Shown here in pieces: positions 19,476 to 31,165 of a DNA stretch of 64,000 nucleotides. Each line of letters starts with the position of its first letter. Within the stretch, counting starts at the first letter, position 1. Source of the DNA: Rhineura floridana. Lineage: Eukaryota; Chordata; Lepidosauria; Squamata; Rhineuridae. The notes under the pieces are model-generated. The model did no database searches, was not told where the DNA came from, and was given only the letters and a program-made list of their open reading frames with translations. The position numbers and the translations under genes were made by a program. The stretch covers positions 225,413,943 through 225,477,942 of the forward strand of contig NC_084482.1 in assembly GCF_030035675.1 (NCBI RefSeq), read 5' to 3'.

Positions 19476-20560
19476 ACCCCTTCTGTCTCACACTTACCTA
19501 TCTACCCCCCTTTTTTACCTGTAGGGGCTGCCAACTCTGATGGGATCTCAGGTTCACCACAATCTCCTACCTATGAGCCGCAGTTAAGAAGCACCAAACA
19601 GTCATTTTGTATCTTTAACCCATAACCAGCTCAGGAAAAAAAACCTGTCACAGATTATGTCACCACAAGGATATAGGTTTGGTCCCATCTGCTTTCTCTC
19701 CTACAGATAATTGGCTGTGCTTTTAAAAAAAAGAAATGCATATTTGTGTGTTACATTTATATCCCAGCTTTCCTCCAGGAAGCTCAAGGTGGCATACAAA
19801 CATGACTCTTCCCCTCCCAATTTTATCCTCACAATAACCCTGTGAGGTAGGGTAGACTGACCTAACTGGCCTAACTCATCAGCAATGCCAATCCACTCAA
19901 CAGAAAAACAAAGAAAATGATTAAACTCTGCAACAAGCCCAGATCTCAGCTCTGTCCCTGCATCTACTCAGGCAAAAAGACTACAGGGCCTATTATGAAT
20001 TCATTAATGAATTAATGAATGATTACCACCACCACCTGTCCTTCACCAGCAGGTCCCAGGGCGGGTTGCAATCTAGTAATGCTTGCCACATCACGTTTTA
20101 GTGACCCGAAGAGCATAAGCTAATATCTGGCAGCAACATCCATCTTCATTTTGTTACAAAGCACAAACAGGGCAGTCAGGAATTAACCATGCTTACTGTT
20201 TGTGTTGGACAGGAAAGAAGATTACTCAGAGTGTGTGGGGGATTAAGGGAGCATGGAATGACAGTAGATATCCTGGTGAGAATCTAATCTTGTGACAGTT
20301 GGAAGTGGGTAGAAGACTAGGGAACGCCATCACACCTATTCCGAACTTCAGTTGACTGTGAATTTGGTCTCATTTTACTCAAATCAATATTCTGGGTGTT
20401 GGGTTCAAAATTATTTCATCCATCTCAACAGTTTCTAGGAGCAAATATACTGCTCCAGGGACATAGTCTGAAGGTAGGGCCATGATTCAGCCACTTCATT
20501 TGATGTAAAGTAACGCTTTTGCTATGACTGCTCTTTCCACACTTCATATATTTCTGTTTT
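19036..20560. other. Intergenic, no gene recognised
   Basis: A (CT)n microsatellite lies at about 19446-19472. An antisense L2-tailed SINE tail lies at about 19755-19875 (AAGCTCAAGGTGGCATAC, then AATAACCCTGTGAGGTAG). An antisense L2-like scrap lies near 19995-20075. The rest is unassigned. Confidence 0.55.
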
Positions 20561-20722
20561 CCTCCTTGCGGGGGTTCTTTGGTGTGCATTAAGATGTCAC
20601 TGATGATGCAAATTAAGGTAAGAGCTCACACTGAACCTTTCCACAGTTTCCCCTGCGTGGGTTCTCTGATGTGAAGTAAGGTTTTGGCTCCGAGTGAAAC
20701 TTTTTCCACACTCCAAGCATTT
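20560..20722 (-). pseudogene. Decayed last fingers of ZNF-A
   Basis: Below the stop of the main frame, the minus strand still reads [20 protein letters not shown] and then loses the C2H2 pattern. The stop lies where a TAT codon of the next finger would be, so the ancestral array was longer. Confidence 0.75.
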
Positions 20723-22270
20723 CTATGGTTTTTCTCCTGTGTGGGTTCTTTGATGTTGAGTGAGAGTTCCCCTTTGACTGAAACTCTTTCCACACTCCAG
20801 ACACTTATATGGTTTCTCCCCTGTGTGGATTCTTTGATGTGAAGTAAGGTTTTGGCCTCGAGTGAAACCTTTTCCACACTCATAGCATTTATATGGTTTT
20901 TCTCCTGTGTGGATTCGTTCATGGATGGTTAGCACTTTTCTTTCACTGAAGCTCTTTCCACACTCTATGCATGTATATGCTTTCTCTCCTGTGTGGGTTC
21001 TTTGATGTGAACTGAGCGTTCCCCGTCGACTGAAATTCTTTCCACATTCCACACATTTGTGTGGCTTCTCCAGTGTGTGGGTTCTTTGATGTGAAGTAAG
21101 GCTTCTGCGATAACTAAAACTCATTCCACACTCCAAACATTTATATGGCTTCTCCTCTGTATGGGTTCTTTGATGGGAAGTAAGTTGGCTACTATCAATG
21201 AAACACTTGCGACACTGGGTGCATTTATATGGTTTTTCTCCTGTGTGGGTTCTTTGATGTAAAGTAAGTTTGTCACTACGACTGAAACTCTTTCCACACT
21301 CCAGACACTTATATGGCTTCTCCCCTGTGTGGGTTCTTTGATGGGAAGTAAGTTGGCTACTATCAGTGAAACATTTGCCACACTCGCTGCATTTATATGA
21401 TTTTTCTCCTGTGTGAGTTCTTTCACGTACAGTTAGACATTGTCTGAAACTGAAGCTCTTTCCACACTCTGTGCATTTATATGGTTTCTCTCCTGTGTGG
21501 GTTCTTTGATGTGAAGTGAACTTTCCCCGTAGACTGAAATTCTTTCCACATTCCACACATTTGTGCGGCTTCTCCAGTGTGTGGGTTCTTTGATGTGAAG
21601 TAAGGCTTCTGCGATAACTAAAACTCATTCCACACTCCAAACATTTATATGGCTTCTCCCCTGTATGGGTTCTTTGATGGGAAGTAAGTTGGCTACTATC
21701 AATGAAACACTTACCACACTGGGTGCATTTATATGGTTTTTCTCCTGTGTGGGTTCTTTGATGTAAAGTAAATTTCTCACTACGACTGAAACTCTTTCCA
21801 CACTCCAGACACTTATATGGCTTCTCCCCTGTGTGGATTCTATAATGTGAATTAAATTGGCTCCTATCAGTGAAACATTTGCCACACTCGCTGCATTTAT
21901 ATGGTTTTTCTCCTGTGTGAGTTCTTTCATGTACAGTTAGACATTGTCTGAAACTGAAGCTCTTTCCACACTCTGTGCATTTATATGGTTTCTCCCCTGT
22001 GTGGGTTCTCTGATGTGAATTAAGGCTTTGGCTCTGACTGAAACTTTTTCCACACTCTGTGCATTTATATGGTTTTTCTCCTGTGTGGGTTCTTTCATGG
22101 ACAGTTAGATCTTTTCTACCATTGAAGCTCTTTCCACACTCCATGCATTCATGCAGTTTCTCCTCTGTGTGCTTGAAGCTTTTTCCACAGTGTGTGGATT
22201 TCATGCCTCTGTGGGTTCTTTGATGTGAAGTTAGGATTCCCCTTTGACTGAAAATTTTTCCACATTCCAT
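20723..22270 (-). CDS. ZNF-A: C2H2 zinc-finger array, 17 full fingers (terminal exon)
   Basis: The open frame encodes 515 residues of Krueppel-type fingers (C-x2-C-x12-H-x3-H) joined by TGEKP-like linkers. After a partial first finger and a degenerate stretch, 17 full fingers follow. Such proteins sit in the nucleus and bind DNA, usually to silence transposons when a KRAB domain is present. Fingers 3-8 and 9-14 are a 6-finger, 504-bp tandem duplication; finger 9 has lost its first zinc-binding His (VRERTH). The methionine at 22270 is internal to a finger and follows a stop, so it is not a convincing native start. In a normal gene this array would be reached by splicing at the acceptor at 22740, but stops intervene. 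It may be a pseudogene with a long surviving frame. Confidence 0.8.
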   Translation of the reverse strand: MECGKIFSQRGILTSHQRTHRGMKSTHCGKSFKHTEEKLHECMECGKSFNGRKDLTVHERTHTGEKPYKCTECGKSFSQSQSLNSHQRTHTGEKPYKCTECGKSFSFRQCLTVHERTHTGEKPYKCSECGKCFTDRSQFNSHYRIHTGEKPYKCLECGKSFSRSEKFTLHQRTHTGEKPYKCTQCGKCFIDSSQLTSHQRTHTGEKPYKCLECGMSFSYRRSLTSHQRTHTLEKPHKCVECGKNFSLRGKFTSHQRTHTGEKPYKCTECGKSFSFRQCLTVRERTHTGEKSYKCSECGKCFTDSSQLTSHQRTHTGEKPYKCLECGKSFSRSDKLTLHQRTHTGEKPYKCTQCRKCFIDSSQLTSHQRTHTEEKPYKCLECGMSFSYRRSLTSHQRTHTLEKPHKCVECGKNFSRRGTLSSHQRTHTGEKAYTCIECGKSFSERKVLTIHERIHTGEKPYKCYECGKGFTRGQNLTSHQRIHTGEKPYKCLECGKSFSQRGTLTQHQRTHTGEKP

Positions 22271-22740
22271 GCATTTATATCATTTCTCCTCTGTATGGGT
22301 CCTTTGATGCCAAGTAAGATGAGAGCTCACGTTGAACATATTTCCACACTCCATGAGCTCATATGCTTTCTGTCCTGTATTAGTTCTTTGATATGAGCTA
22401 AGGTGGTGATGATGTCTCAAAAACTTTCCAGACTCCATGCTTTCATATGATTTCTTCTCTCTGTGGGTTTCAGATTTTTTTTAAAAAAACATTGGTTTAT
22501 TTTTTAATATTCCCCCCTGACACTTTCCCTTTTTTTCCCTTTGTGATCTTCCTACTGGATCAAGAGTTCATTGACAACAGCACTCTGCAAAGTAAAAGAT
22601 TTCTTCATTGCTTGTTTTTCCTTCTGCCTTTCACTGTAGTCCTGTTCGATTCCCAGATGTCTCTTTTCCTACTTCATCCTTGCTTCTTTCCAAAGATACC
22701 ACAAAGGGCTCCGTATAATGCTTTTTCTCCTGTCCTTCAC
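22271..22740 (-). pseudogene. ZNF-A terminal exon, 5' part (linker and decayed fingers)
   Basis: On the minus strand an acceptor (polypyrimidine tract, TTTGCCCAAACAG) ends at 22741. The exon then reads EGQEKKHYTEPFVVSLERS and soon reaches a stop. After the shared TAG (CAG-TAG-GAAGATCAC) come two or three decayed fingers such as [19 protein letters not shown], and a further stop before the main array. The same exon type begins at 35946 (ZNF-B) and 47299 (ZNF-C). Confidence 0.75.
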
Positions 22741-23720
22741 CTGTTTGGGCAAATAAGAGAGAAAAAGAAAAACCTGTTAGGAGTTTAAGGCAGAGACAAA
22801 TGATTGGGTCAAGGATCAAACCAAAGGACCTGCTTGTCTACATTCAAAGGGCCACAGATTTTGTAAGAGTCAAAAGAATATGTGGTCAGATACAAAGGCA
22901 GTGGAGGCCCAAGACCAATGCTATACAAATTTGTGCAGGGTGCTGTACTGCGAGGGACATTCCTTTCCACTTCATATCCATTCATGAATGTATTTTGCCT
23001 GCAACCTCTGAATCTGGTCCAAGGAGGACAGGTATTGTGCCATCATATAGCAATGGAATTCCTGTTCCCTTTATCACCTGTCCCTCAATGTACAAATTCC
23101 CTCCCATTTAGGCCAAGATCAGGATGTGGGAGAAGCTTTCCATCAACCAAATGGGGCCAGATGCAAAAGTGAGGTCCAAAGGGTGCAGGAAGGGAGAGGT
23201 TTGCAGGAAGGAGAGATGAGAGGAGGCCAGAGGTAAGTGTCATAATCATAATCCAAGGCTCCAGCCAAAGGAAAGGGAGCCAAAGTTTAGGCAATGTCCT
23301 CCAAAGTGAGATGAGTTGCTTGGATTGAGGAGTCAGCTCTGAGGCCCAAGATTTACAGTGGGGTAGCGATAGGATCTGGCCCTTGGGATAAGCTAGAGCT
23401 CTGTCTGCCAGGATTGTATCGCAAACAGATGCATTTATTTATTGGGGGATTTATAATCTGCCCCAACAAGGTTCAAGTTCCATCCAGTCAAGATCAGGAC
23501 TTTGGGGGAGCTCCCCATCAATCCAACAGGGCCAGAGGCAAGTGTGATGTTTAAAGGTTGCAGGCAGGAAAAGAGGGATCAGAGGAGAAGAAAGGCTGGT
23601 GCCATCATCCAAGACTCCAGTCATGGAAAGGGAAAGAACATGTAGGCACTGTCCTTACCGGTGAGATGAATTGTTGGGACTGAGGACCCAAGGTAGCCTA
23701 ATGAAACCTACTACATTGGG
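22741..23720 (-). other. ZNF-A upstream intron, shared with paralogues
   Basis: This intron sequence recurs before ZNF-C (46590-47298) and ZNF-B (35690-35945), and as a relic at 28690-29220. A diverged second copy of its inner part starts near 23490. No exon is visible. The duplication of intron and exon together shows that whole gene units were copied. Confidence 0.7.
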
Positions 23721-23889
23721 AATAAAAGGCATTGTTCGTGATACCCACATCAAAATGACAAGTGATGGACACCAGATCCACATTCTTGGCCCATCGTTCC
23801 CTACATTAGGCTAATGCAGCTGTGTCTTCTGCCATAAAACTTCAAGCTTCTCTCAAGGACATATTGCCTTGGATTGATTAACATCAAGT

Positions 23890-26100
23890 ACAAGCAATTG
23901 TACACGTGAACATCAGCAAATAGTCAATATAGGAATCAAATTGATTATATAATTGGCAACAGAAGATGGAGAGGTTCCATACTTTCTGCAACAACAAGAT
24001 CAGGAGCAGACTGCAGTACAGATCATGAACTGATCGTATCAAAAATCAGAGTAAAACTAAAGAAGAACAAAGCAATCATCATGCCAAAATACAATTTAAA
24101 TAACATCCAAGAAGCATATAAAGATCAAATAAGGAACAGATTTGAGGCTTTAAACTTAGTTGATAGAGAACCAGAAGACCTATGGAGTGAAGTCAGAGAA
24201 ATGTTCAGGGAAGAATGCAAAAAGACAGTATCTCTAGTTAAAAAGAGAGAAAGACCTCAATGGATGACTGAAGAAACTCTTAAAATGGTTAAAGAGAGAA
24301 GGAAAGCAAAAGCAAAAGCAAAAGGAGGCAGAAACACGGTTAGAATCCTAAATGCAACAATACAGTGACTAGTACATAGAGACAAAGAAAACTATTACAA
24401 CCACTATTGTATAGAAATAGAAGAGGACAACAAAGTGTAGAACAAGAGCCCTATTCCAAAAGATTAGAGAAATGAAAGGGAAATTTAAACCAAGGGTAGG
24501 GATGTTGAATAATCAACAGGGGAACACACTGACTCACCGAGATGAAATAAAAGGAAGATGGAAGCAATACACTGAAGAACTCTATAAAAGAGATGACAGG
24601 ATGACAGATTCATTCATGGAGGAACAGTATGATGAAGAATCAGAAGTTTTAGAATGTGAGGTGAAAGCTGCTCTTAAAATACTTGGAAGAAACGAATCAC
24701 CAGGAATAGATGGCATACCAATAGAGTTGCTACAAGCTACTGAGACTGAATCTGTCAAATTTTGACAAAAAGCTGTCAACAAATATGGAAAAGAAAAAAA
24801 TGGCCCACAGACTGGAAGCATTCAATATACATCCCAATTCCAAAGAAAGGGGATCCCAGGGAATGCAGTAATTATCGAACGATTGCCTCAATATCCCGTG
24901 CAAGTAAAGTAATGCTCTAGATTCTACAACAAAGGCTCTTACCATATATGGAGCGAGAAATGCCAGATGTCCAAGACGGATTCAGAAAGGGAAGAGGCAC
25001 CAGAGATCATATTGCAAACATATGTTGGATAGTGGAACGGACCAAGGAATTTCAGAAGAAATTCAGAAGAATTTCAGATTACAGCAAAGCCTTTGACTGT
25101 GGAAAGACTATGGAATGTTTTAAAAGAAATGGGCGTGCCACATTATCTGATTGTCCTAATGCGCAACCTATACTCTGGACAAGAGGCTACTGTAAGGACA
25201 AAATATGGAGTGCATTTTATCAACTTTTTTTTATCTATGTGCAGAACATATCATACGGAAAGCGGGGTTGGACCAAAATGAAGGTGTGAAAATTGGAGGG
25301 AGAAATATCAATAATTTAAGATATGCAGACGATACCATACTATTAGCAGAAACCAGTAATGCTTTAAGACGAATGCTGATGAAAGTTAAAGAGGAAAGTA
25401 CAAAAGCAGGGCTACATCTGAACATCAAGAAGACTAAAGTAATGACAACAGAAGATTTATGTAACTTTAAAGTTGACAAGGAGGACATTGAACTTGTCAA
25501 GGATTATCAATACCTCTGCACAGTCATTAACCAAAATGGAGACAATAGTTAAGAAATCAGAAGAAGGCTAGGACTGCGGAGGGCAGCTACGAGAGAACTA
25601 GAAAAGGTCCTCAAATGTAAAGATGTATCACTGAACACCAAAGTCAGGATCATTCAGACCATGGTATTCCCAATCTCTATGTATGGATGTGAGAGCTGGA
25701 CACTGAAAAAAGCGGATAAAAGAAAAATCAACTCATTTGAAATGTGATATTGGAGGAGAGCTTTGCGCATAACACACAGTGCAAAAAAGACAAATAATTG
25801 GGTGTCAGAACAAATTAAACCAGAACTACCATTAGAAGCTAAAATGATGAAAATGAGGTTATCATACTTTGGGCACATCATGAGAAGACATGATTCCCTA
25901 GAAAAGACAATAGTACTGGGAAAAACAGAAGGGAGTAGAAAAAGAGGAAGGCCAAACAAAAGATGGATTGACTCCATAAAGGAAGCCACAGACTTGAACT
26001 TACAAGATCTGAGCAGGGTGGTTCACGACAGATGCTGTTGGAGGTCACTGATTGATAGGGTCGCCATAAGTCGCAATCAACTTGAAGGCATATAACAACA
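23890..26100 (+). mobile_element. RTE-BovB LINE, 5' truncated (copy 1)
   Basis: In order the translation gives the end of the endonuclease (NRRWRGSILSATTRSGADC), the linker (RPQWMTEETLKMVKERRKAK), and the RT. The RT blocks include ESPGIDGIPIELLQ, GFRKGRGTRDHIANI and the catalytic LRYADDTILLAE (about 25320). The tail region reads YFGHIMRRHDSLEKT. The 3' end carries AGGGTCGCCATAAGTCGCAA. The frame is broken in several places (at least six open pieces), so it is dead. BovB is the mobilising partner of the Sauria-type SINEs. Confidence 0.93.
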
Positions 26101-26430
26101 AGATTCTGAAGCTGAAATATATTGTATTTCTTTCATGTATGTAGATATCTGAGGAATGTACCATCCTGCTATAATTTAGAATGGTTTTTATTTTGTCTGA
26201 TATAATTGTGATAGTTAGTAATTAAGCTGAGGAATGTATCATAAACATATATTCTTATATTCTGTATATTCTTATATTCCTCAAAGGAAAATTAGTATAA
26301 ATATTCCTTCCTTTGAGCACCTAGTCAGTCTTCTCATCCATGAGGCTCACATATTGCTTATGCCCAGATAGCCTTGTGATTCAGGTAATAACAAATTAAG
26401 AAGAGTACCTCTACTCTGTATCAACGATTT
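26101..26430. other. AT-rich stretch, no gene recognised
   Basis: It contains repeats of ATTCTTATATTC and a TATAAATA-like box near 26300. I could not assign it to a named element. Confidence 0.4.
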
Positions 26431-26431
26431 G

Positions 26432-27484
26432 CAGTGCCGCAAAAAAGTATTTGCCCCTTCTCTGACTTTCTGCGAGGTTGCATATTTTTGACGCTGAATG
26501 TTATCAGATCTTGAACCAAACCTAATATTAGGGAAAAGGGAACCTGAGTGAAGAAATAACACAAAATGTTGATACTTATTTCATTTATTCATTAAAGAAA
26601 ATTAAGCAACACCCAATGCCTCCATGTGAAAAAGTAATTGCCCCCTTAGACTCAAAACCTGATTACGCCACCTTTAGCAGCGATGATTGCAACCAAACAC
26701 TTCCTGTAGTTCTTGACCAGTCTCTCACAGCTCTGTGGTGGAATTTCTGCCCACTCTTCCATGCAGAACTGCTTTAACTCAGTGATATTTGTGAGTTTTC
26801 AAGCATGGACTGCTCTTTTCAGGTCCTGCCACAACATCTCGTCTGGACTTTGACTAGGCCATTCTAAAACTTTCAATTTCTTGTTCAACAAGAACCTGAT
26901 GCAGGCCCTGATGCAGCAAAGCATCCCCAAATGATGACACTGCCACCACCATGCTTGACCATTGGTATGAGGTTCTTCATGTGGACATAACAGGGCCCAT
27001 GTTGCCCAAAATGTTCCATCTTTGACTTATATGTCCATAGAACATTGTTTACCAAAAAGCACCTGGATGATCCTCAAGAGTTCTGGAGCAATGTTCTATG
27101 GACAGATGAGTCAAAGATGGAACATTTTGGGCAACATGGGCCCTGTTATGTCTGGCAAAAACCAAACACTGCATTCCACATGAAGAACCTCATACCAACA
27201 GTCAAGCATGGTGGTGGCAGAGTCATGGTTTGGGGATGCTTTGCTGTATCAGGACCTGGACAACTTGTCATCATTGAAGGAACCATGAATTCCACTTAGT
27301 ATCAGCTAATTCTGCATGAGAATTTCGGGCCATCCATCCATCAGCTGAAGCCGGGTCATGCAGCAAGACAATGAACCAAAACACACAAGCAAGTCTACAT
27401 CAGAATGGTTAAAGAACAAGAAATTGGCCAATGTTCTACCACAGCGCTGTGAGAGACTGATCAGGAACTACAGGAGGCACTTCT
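26432..27484. mobile_element. Tc1-like DNA transposon relic with inverted internal duplication
   Basis: The left end starts CAGTGCCGCAAAAAAGTATTTG, a Tc1-type terminus. 26650-26890 is the antisense transposase C-terminus. 26890-27046 is antisense catalytic-core sequence. 27047-27460 is sense transposase: VLWTDESKMEHFGQHGPC, GGGRVMVWGCFAVSGPGQL, QQDNEPKHTSKSTSEWL and CERLIRNYRRH. Tc1 transposases cut and paste DNA with a DDE/D catalytic triad. The core thus occurs twice in opposite orientations, forming a palindrome centred near 27070. The right terminal repeat is missing. Confidence 0.88.
27045..27299 (+). pseudogene. Tc1-like transposase fragment, catalytic core
   Basis: An open stretch of 84 residues contains the first conserved Asp of the triad (WTDESK) and the GGGRVMVWGCF block. 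It ends at a stop before the second Asp, which lies downstream in QQDNEPKHTSK (27358) in another open piece. The N-terminal DNA-binding domains are absent. Confidence 0.85.
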
Positions 27485-27729
27485 TACCACAGAGGACACT
27501 TGGGCCTCTAGTGACAAAGATGAATCCTGGGGTAGCCCTAGATTACAGACCTGGTCCTTCCGAGGGAGCTTCTCTACCCCTGTCTCTCCTATCCAGGGGT
27601 TTTGAACACTCTGGGATGCACCAGTCTCTCACACTGGCCAACCCCAGAAAGCATAAGGCCAATGTGTATCATGGAGTTCACCCTCTCACACACCCCAAAT
27701 GCACATTACACACAATTAAAGAACAGAAA

Positions 27730-28402
27730 CCCACTTGTTAGGGAAGAGCCAAGGAAAATGCAACAGGTTAAGGTGGGGTGGGATGGATATGATTAAGGGG
27801 ACCTATAATATGAATCAAAGGGAATTATGATTTTACAAGCTTGCTTCTTGCTTGCAATTAGTTACCCAACATGCAGTAGAAAAGCCCCTTGACTGAGCCT
27901 CAGATACTTCTCCTTTCCTTAAGCTGACAGTAGGTAATAACAAGGGTGGAACACAGCACACCCACACTCCTCTGTGTAACAATATGAGCGGCAGCTGACC
28001 AAGCCACAAAGATGGGCAAATACATCTTGTGACAATTGCACAAGATCACCCCGAGTTTTGTGGAAAGCACCTAGGACAAGGAGGGAGGGGGTGCGAGTGG
28101 GTGACACATGTATAGTTGGCTAACTTCCAAAGGGTGCTGGCTGTATGCAGGCAAAGGAGAAAAGAGGGAAGTTGCTGTTGATAGACGATCAGTGGGAGGG
28201 GGAATCAAGAGCATGTCAAGAGAGCTATATAACTTGCATTCTTGTAACCACGCGTCAGACTTGAACTCTCGGGCGTGGGTCGGTCTCCTTTTGCAAAAGA
28301 CTGTTTAAGAATAAAAGGCTTTGGTTCAAAGTTGGTCTCCCACTTGGTGGTTTGTTGATTGGGGACCCCCACCAGGTGTTCAAGGACCCCCTTTGGGTAA
28401 CA
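27730..28402 (+). mobile_element. Probable retroviral LTR
   Basis: Towards the right it has a TATA-like CTATATAAC (about 28225), a polyadenylation signal AATAAA (about 28310) and a CA terminus near 28402. The arrangement fits U3-R-U5 of an endogenous retrovirus. Boundaries are approximate. No internal region is recognised with confidence, so it is treated as a fossil, probably solo. Confidence 0.45.
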
Positions 28403-28689
28403 CATAGGTGGGGAAAGGAAGCGAAACAATACAAAATGGGGTGCTGTCCTTGTACCAAAGGATGACTCCCTTTGGTGTCACCCCTTCAAGGTCGGCCCCC
28501 TGGACAATGGCCTGCCGTGTGGGATTACACGCTGCTCTATGGCTATGCTGCTGATAGCAGTGAATTGGCAGCAGTTGCAGAGTCCTCAGATGCTTCTGTT
28601 CTCAACTGCTGGGCCTGATGGCAAGAGGCTTGCCCGATGACGGATGGCAACTGCAGGCAGGTACAAGGCTAGCAGGAGGATGAGGGGGC

Positions 28690-29220
28690 AGATGTAGTTG
28701 GCTGGAGGTGTTGAAGGCCTCTCCTCTTTCTCTCCCATTGACCTTTACCGCACACACAGCAAACTCTTGGCACTGGTGGCCTAAGACCAATGATGGACAG
28801 GTTTGTGTTGGGGTGATATATTGGGAGGGAATCTTCATACCCATTCACGTGGGTATTTTGTCTGCAACCTCTGAATCTAAGAAGGGCAGGTATTGTGCCA
28901 TCATTTAGCAATGAAACACCTGTTCCCTTTATAGCCTGACCCTCAATGGAACAATTATCTCCCATTTAGACATCAACAAAGGCCAAGATCAGGACGAGGG
29001 AGAAGCCGTCCATCCCAACGTGGCCCGATGCAAAAATGAGGTCCAACGAGTGAAGCAGAGAGAGTTCCGGAGCAGGAAAGAGAGATGAGAGGAAGCCAGA
29101 GGCAAGTGTCATAATCCAAGGCTCCAGTCAAATGAAAGGGAGCTAAAGTTTAGGCAATGTCCTCTGAAGTGGGATGAGTTGCTTGGACTGAGGAGTCAAT
29201 TCTGAGGCCAGGGATTTCAC
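28690..29220 (-). other. Relic of the ZNF upstream intron
   Basis: This aligns with 22900-23370 in the same orientation (TGCAACCTCTGAATCT, CAGGTATTGTGCCATCAT, GGCCAAGATCAGGA, AAGTTTAGGCAATGTCCTC). It is a fourth copy of the ZNF unit, without its finger exon. Confidence 0.75.
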
Positions 29221-29454
29221 TGGGGTGGGTGGGTAGTGATAAGAATGGAAAGCAATGGAAAATTGTTCCTGCATGGGAGTGCCCCGTGACTTGTCATTTA
29301 CCAACATAGGACTGGAATTTAATGTAAATCAGGAGGCAGAACATTGGGGGTGTCAACTGGGGCTCAAGAACAGACTGTACCTAACTGATGGAGTTCAAAT
29401 CTTTGCTTCATTTCACTTTGATGGCCTTGGAGCCCAGATTGCCTTTTTGCCTTT

Positions 29455-29575
29455 CATAGAATCATAGAATCATAGAGTTGGAAGGGGCCTTGTAGGCCAT
29501 CGAGTCCAACCCCCTGCTCACAGCAGGAAATCCTCAGAGAGGAGAAGAGATCTCTTGCTTCGACCATCTCCCTCC
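29455..29575 (-). mobile_element. CR1 3' end (ATTCTATG-type tail), antisense
   Basis: ATAGAATCATAGAATCATAG is the reverse complement of the classic CR1 terminal repeat, next to GTTGGAAGGGGCC and GTCCAACCCCCTG. This is a different CR1 subfamily from the TTCTTATG-tailed copies. A shorter sibling lies at 54990-55055. Confidence 0.85.
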
Positions 29576-30029
29576 GGCAAGACTTCAAAGCTGCTCTGGG
29601 CCATTTTCTCTGTTTTGGGCCTGGGCAGTTTGGAATAGAGGCAGTTTTTACTTTCAGGGAAAAAATATATTTATATTTTGATTTACTTTCTGTCTGTTTC
29701 CTGGTGAGGCCGAGACTTTCAATTTAAAACGAAGAGGATTTTAAACTTTCCCCCTCTGTTTTTCTCTGAACAAATTCCACATTTGGACCATTCAGGATCC
29801 TGGATTCATCATCCCCAGTTCTGTAGATTGCTAGTTAGAGAGGTTCCCAGAATTAATGTTTAGGTCACGCCACTGTAAGGCTGGGCATCTAATTTGGAAT
29901 GCTGGGCATTTTTGGAGGATGCAGTCCATGGATGCTTGGGGAATTATTTTCATTTCCCAATTTCATGTTGTTCTTTTCCATGCATGTGTTGTTCTTTCAT
30001 ATTACAGATATACATTCTTACAGCATATA
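29576..30029. other. No gene recognised
   Basis: Mixed sequence with no domain, RNA gene or repeat that I can name. Confidence 0.5.
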
Positions 30030-30200
30030 AAAAAATGGAATTGGACTGCCTTCAAGTCGATTCCAACTTATGGTGTCCCTATCAGTAGGGTTTTCATGGT
30101 AAGGGTTATTCAGACAGGGTTTACCATTGCCTTCAGGAGAGCCTGGCTGGTAGTCCAGAGTCTGTGAGTTCAAATCCCCGCTTGTGTCTCCTGGGCATCA
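30030..30200 (-). mobile_element. Sauria-type SINE tail with a tRNA-like remnant
   Basis: GGACTGCCTTCAAGTCGATT to AGGGTTTTCATGG is the antisense BovB-like SINE tail. After it, CTGGTAGTCC and GAGTTCAAATCCCC look like A- and B-box remnants. The join differs from intact copies, so this is a rearranged or other subfamily member, not a tRNA gene. Confidence 0.55.
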
Positions 30201-30234
30201 AGGGCCAGCTAAAGATCACCCCCACAGTGAGTGG

Positions 30235-31165
30235 CTCAGGGTCCCTTGTTGCTTGTCTTCCTTGATTTTTTGGTGACGTGAGGAGGTTGAGCAGCCCTCT
30301 GACCCGACGGGGGAAGAGGTGGGCTCGCCATAGGTTGAGCTGACTGTGCGAGTGAGGAGCCACGCAGCTCAGCCGCATCCTGTTTGGAGGCCATGCCGGT
30401 TAGCCTGGGAGGTGGAATGGCCGCTTCACAAAAGGACTGGGTGCAAAGGCGAAAAGGCATGCTCTGCCCAGTACCGCGGTTGGTATGGGGTGGGAGCATA
30501 CAACGTCTGAATGCCCGCAACGGCTACCGCACTTGGTATGGGGTGGTAGCGCAACGCCTCAGTGCCGGTCCAGGCTGCTCTGCCCAGTACCGCGATTGGT
30601 ATGGGGTGTTAGCATAGCTTGTGCATGTTGGACAAAGGCATGGGAAAACCTGATTCATTTCCTATCACTATTGTCCTTATTTGATTTAAGTGCTGCAGGC
30701 TAAGCGAGCTATTCCCTCCTCAATGAAGAGGCGGAAGCAGTTGCAGCGGTCCGCCAGCCAGCTGAAGGCTGCGGGTCGGGCGGCTGTCTGCGGGAAGAGC
30801 TCCTGGCCCCACTGCATCGCCTGGCGCTGGCGGGGTGCGAAGGACCCGCTGGCCAGCTGATCGTCGGCCGCAAGGGAAGGTTGTGCGGGTCCGCCGGCTG
30901 CACCCGCAGCGAGGAACGGATCCCGTCTGCTGGCGGCTCCCCAGTGGCAGCCGCAACGGGGAGCATCGCCGCGGAACTGAAGTACCGCCGCCGCTCTGCC
31001 CCGGTAGGGCCGCGGAGAGGCAAGCCATTGAGGGGCGGGGGTCACGGCCGCGGAGAAACGTGGCTGTAAGACAGCCCCCCCCAAGGGCGTTATACCCCCT
31101 TCTCCAGGCAGCCTGGCCTGGATCGGGCTCCCAAACACGCGGTTCAGTGGAGCCCGACAAGATGG
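30235..31165. other. CpG-rich unclassified block
   Basis: This is the most CpG-dense stretch of the middle of the window. A 3-fold motif around TTGGTATGGGGTG occurs at about 30480, 30532 and 30597, and a longer block (TGCTCTGCCCAGTACCGCG) occurs twice. On the minus strand a 150-codon frame (31138-30686) includes PRQRQAMQWGQELFPQTA but matches no family I know. It may be an unclassified mobile element or a host CpG island. Confidence 0.35.

Noticed and set aside
21121-21930. Alternative minus-strand frames of about 101 codons in ZNF-A, and similar 114-122 codon frames in ZNF-C
   Set aside because: They are out-of-frame readings of the finger repeat (for example NHINVWSVE is the shadow of the YKCLECGK run).
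28205-28458. Antisense frames across the LTR-like region
   Set aside because: They overlap regulatory-type signals and show no domain.
30140-30200. Possible tRNA-like gene with GAGTTCAAATCCCC
   Set aside because: It adjoins a SINE tail and lacks pairing arms; treated as a SINE remnant.
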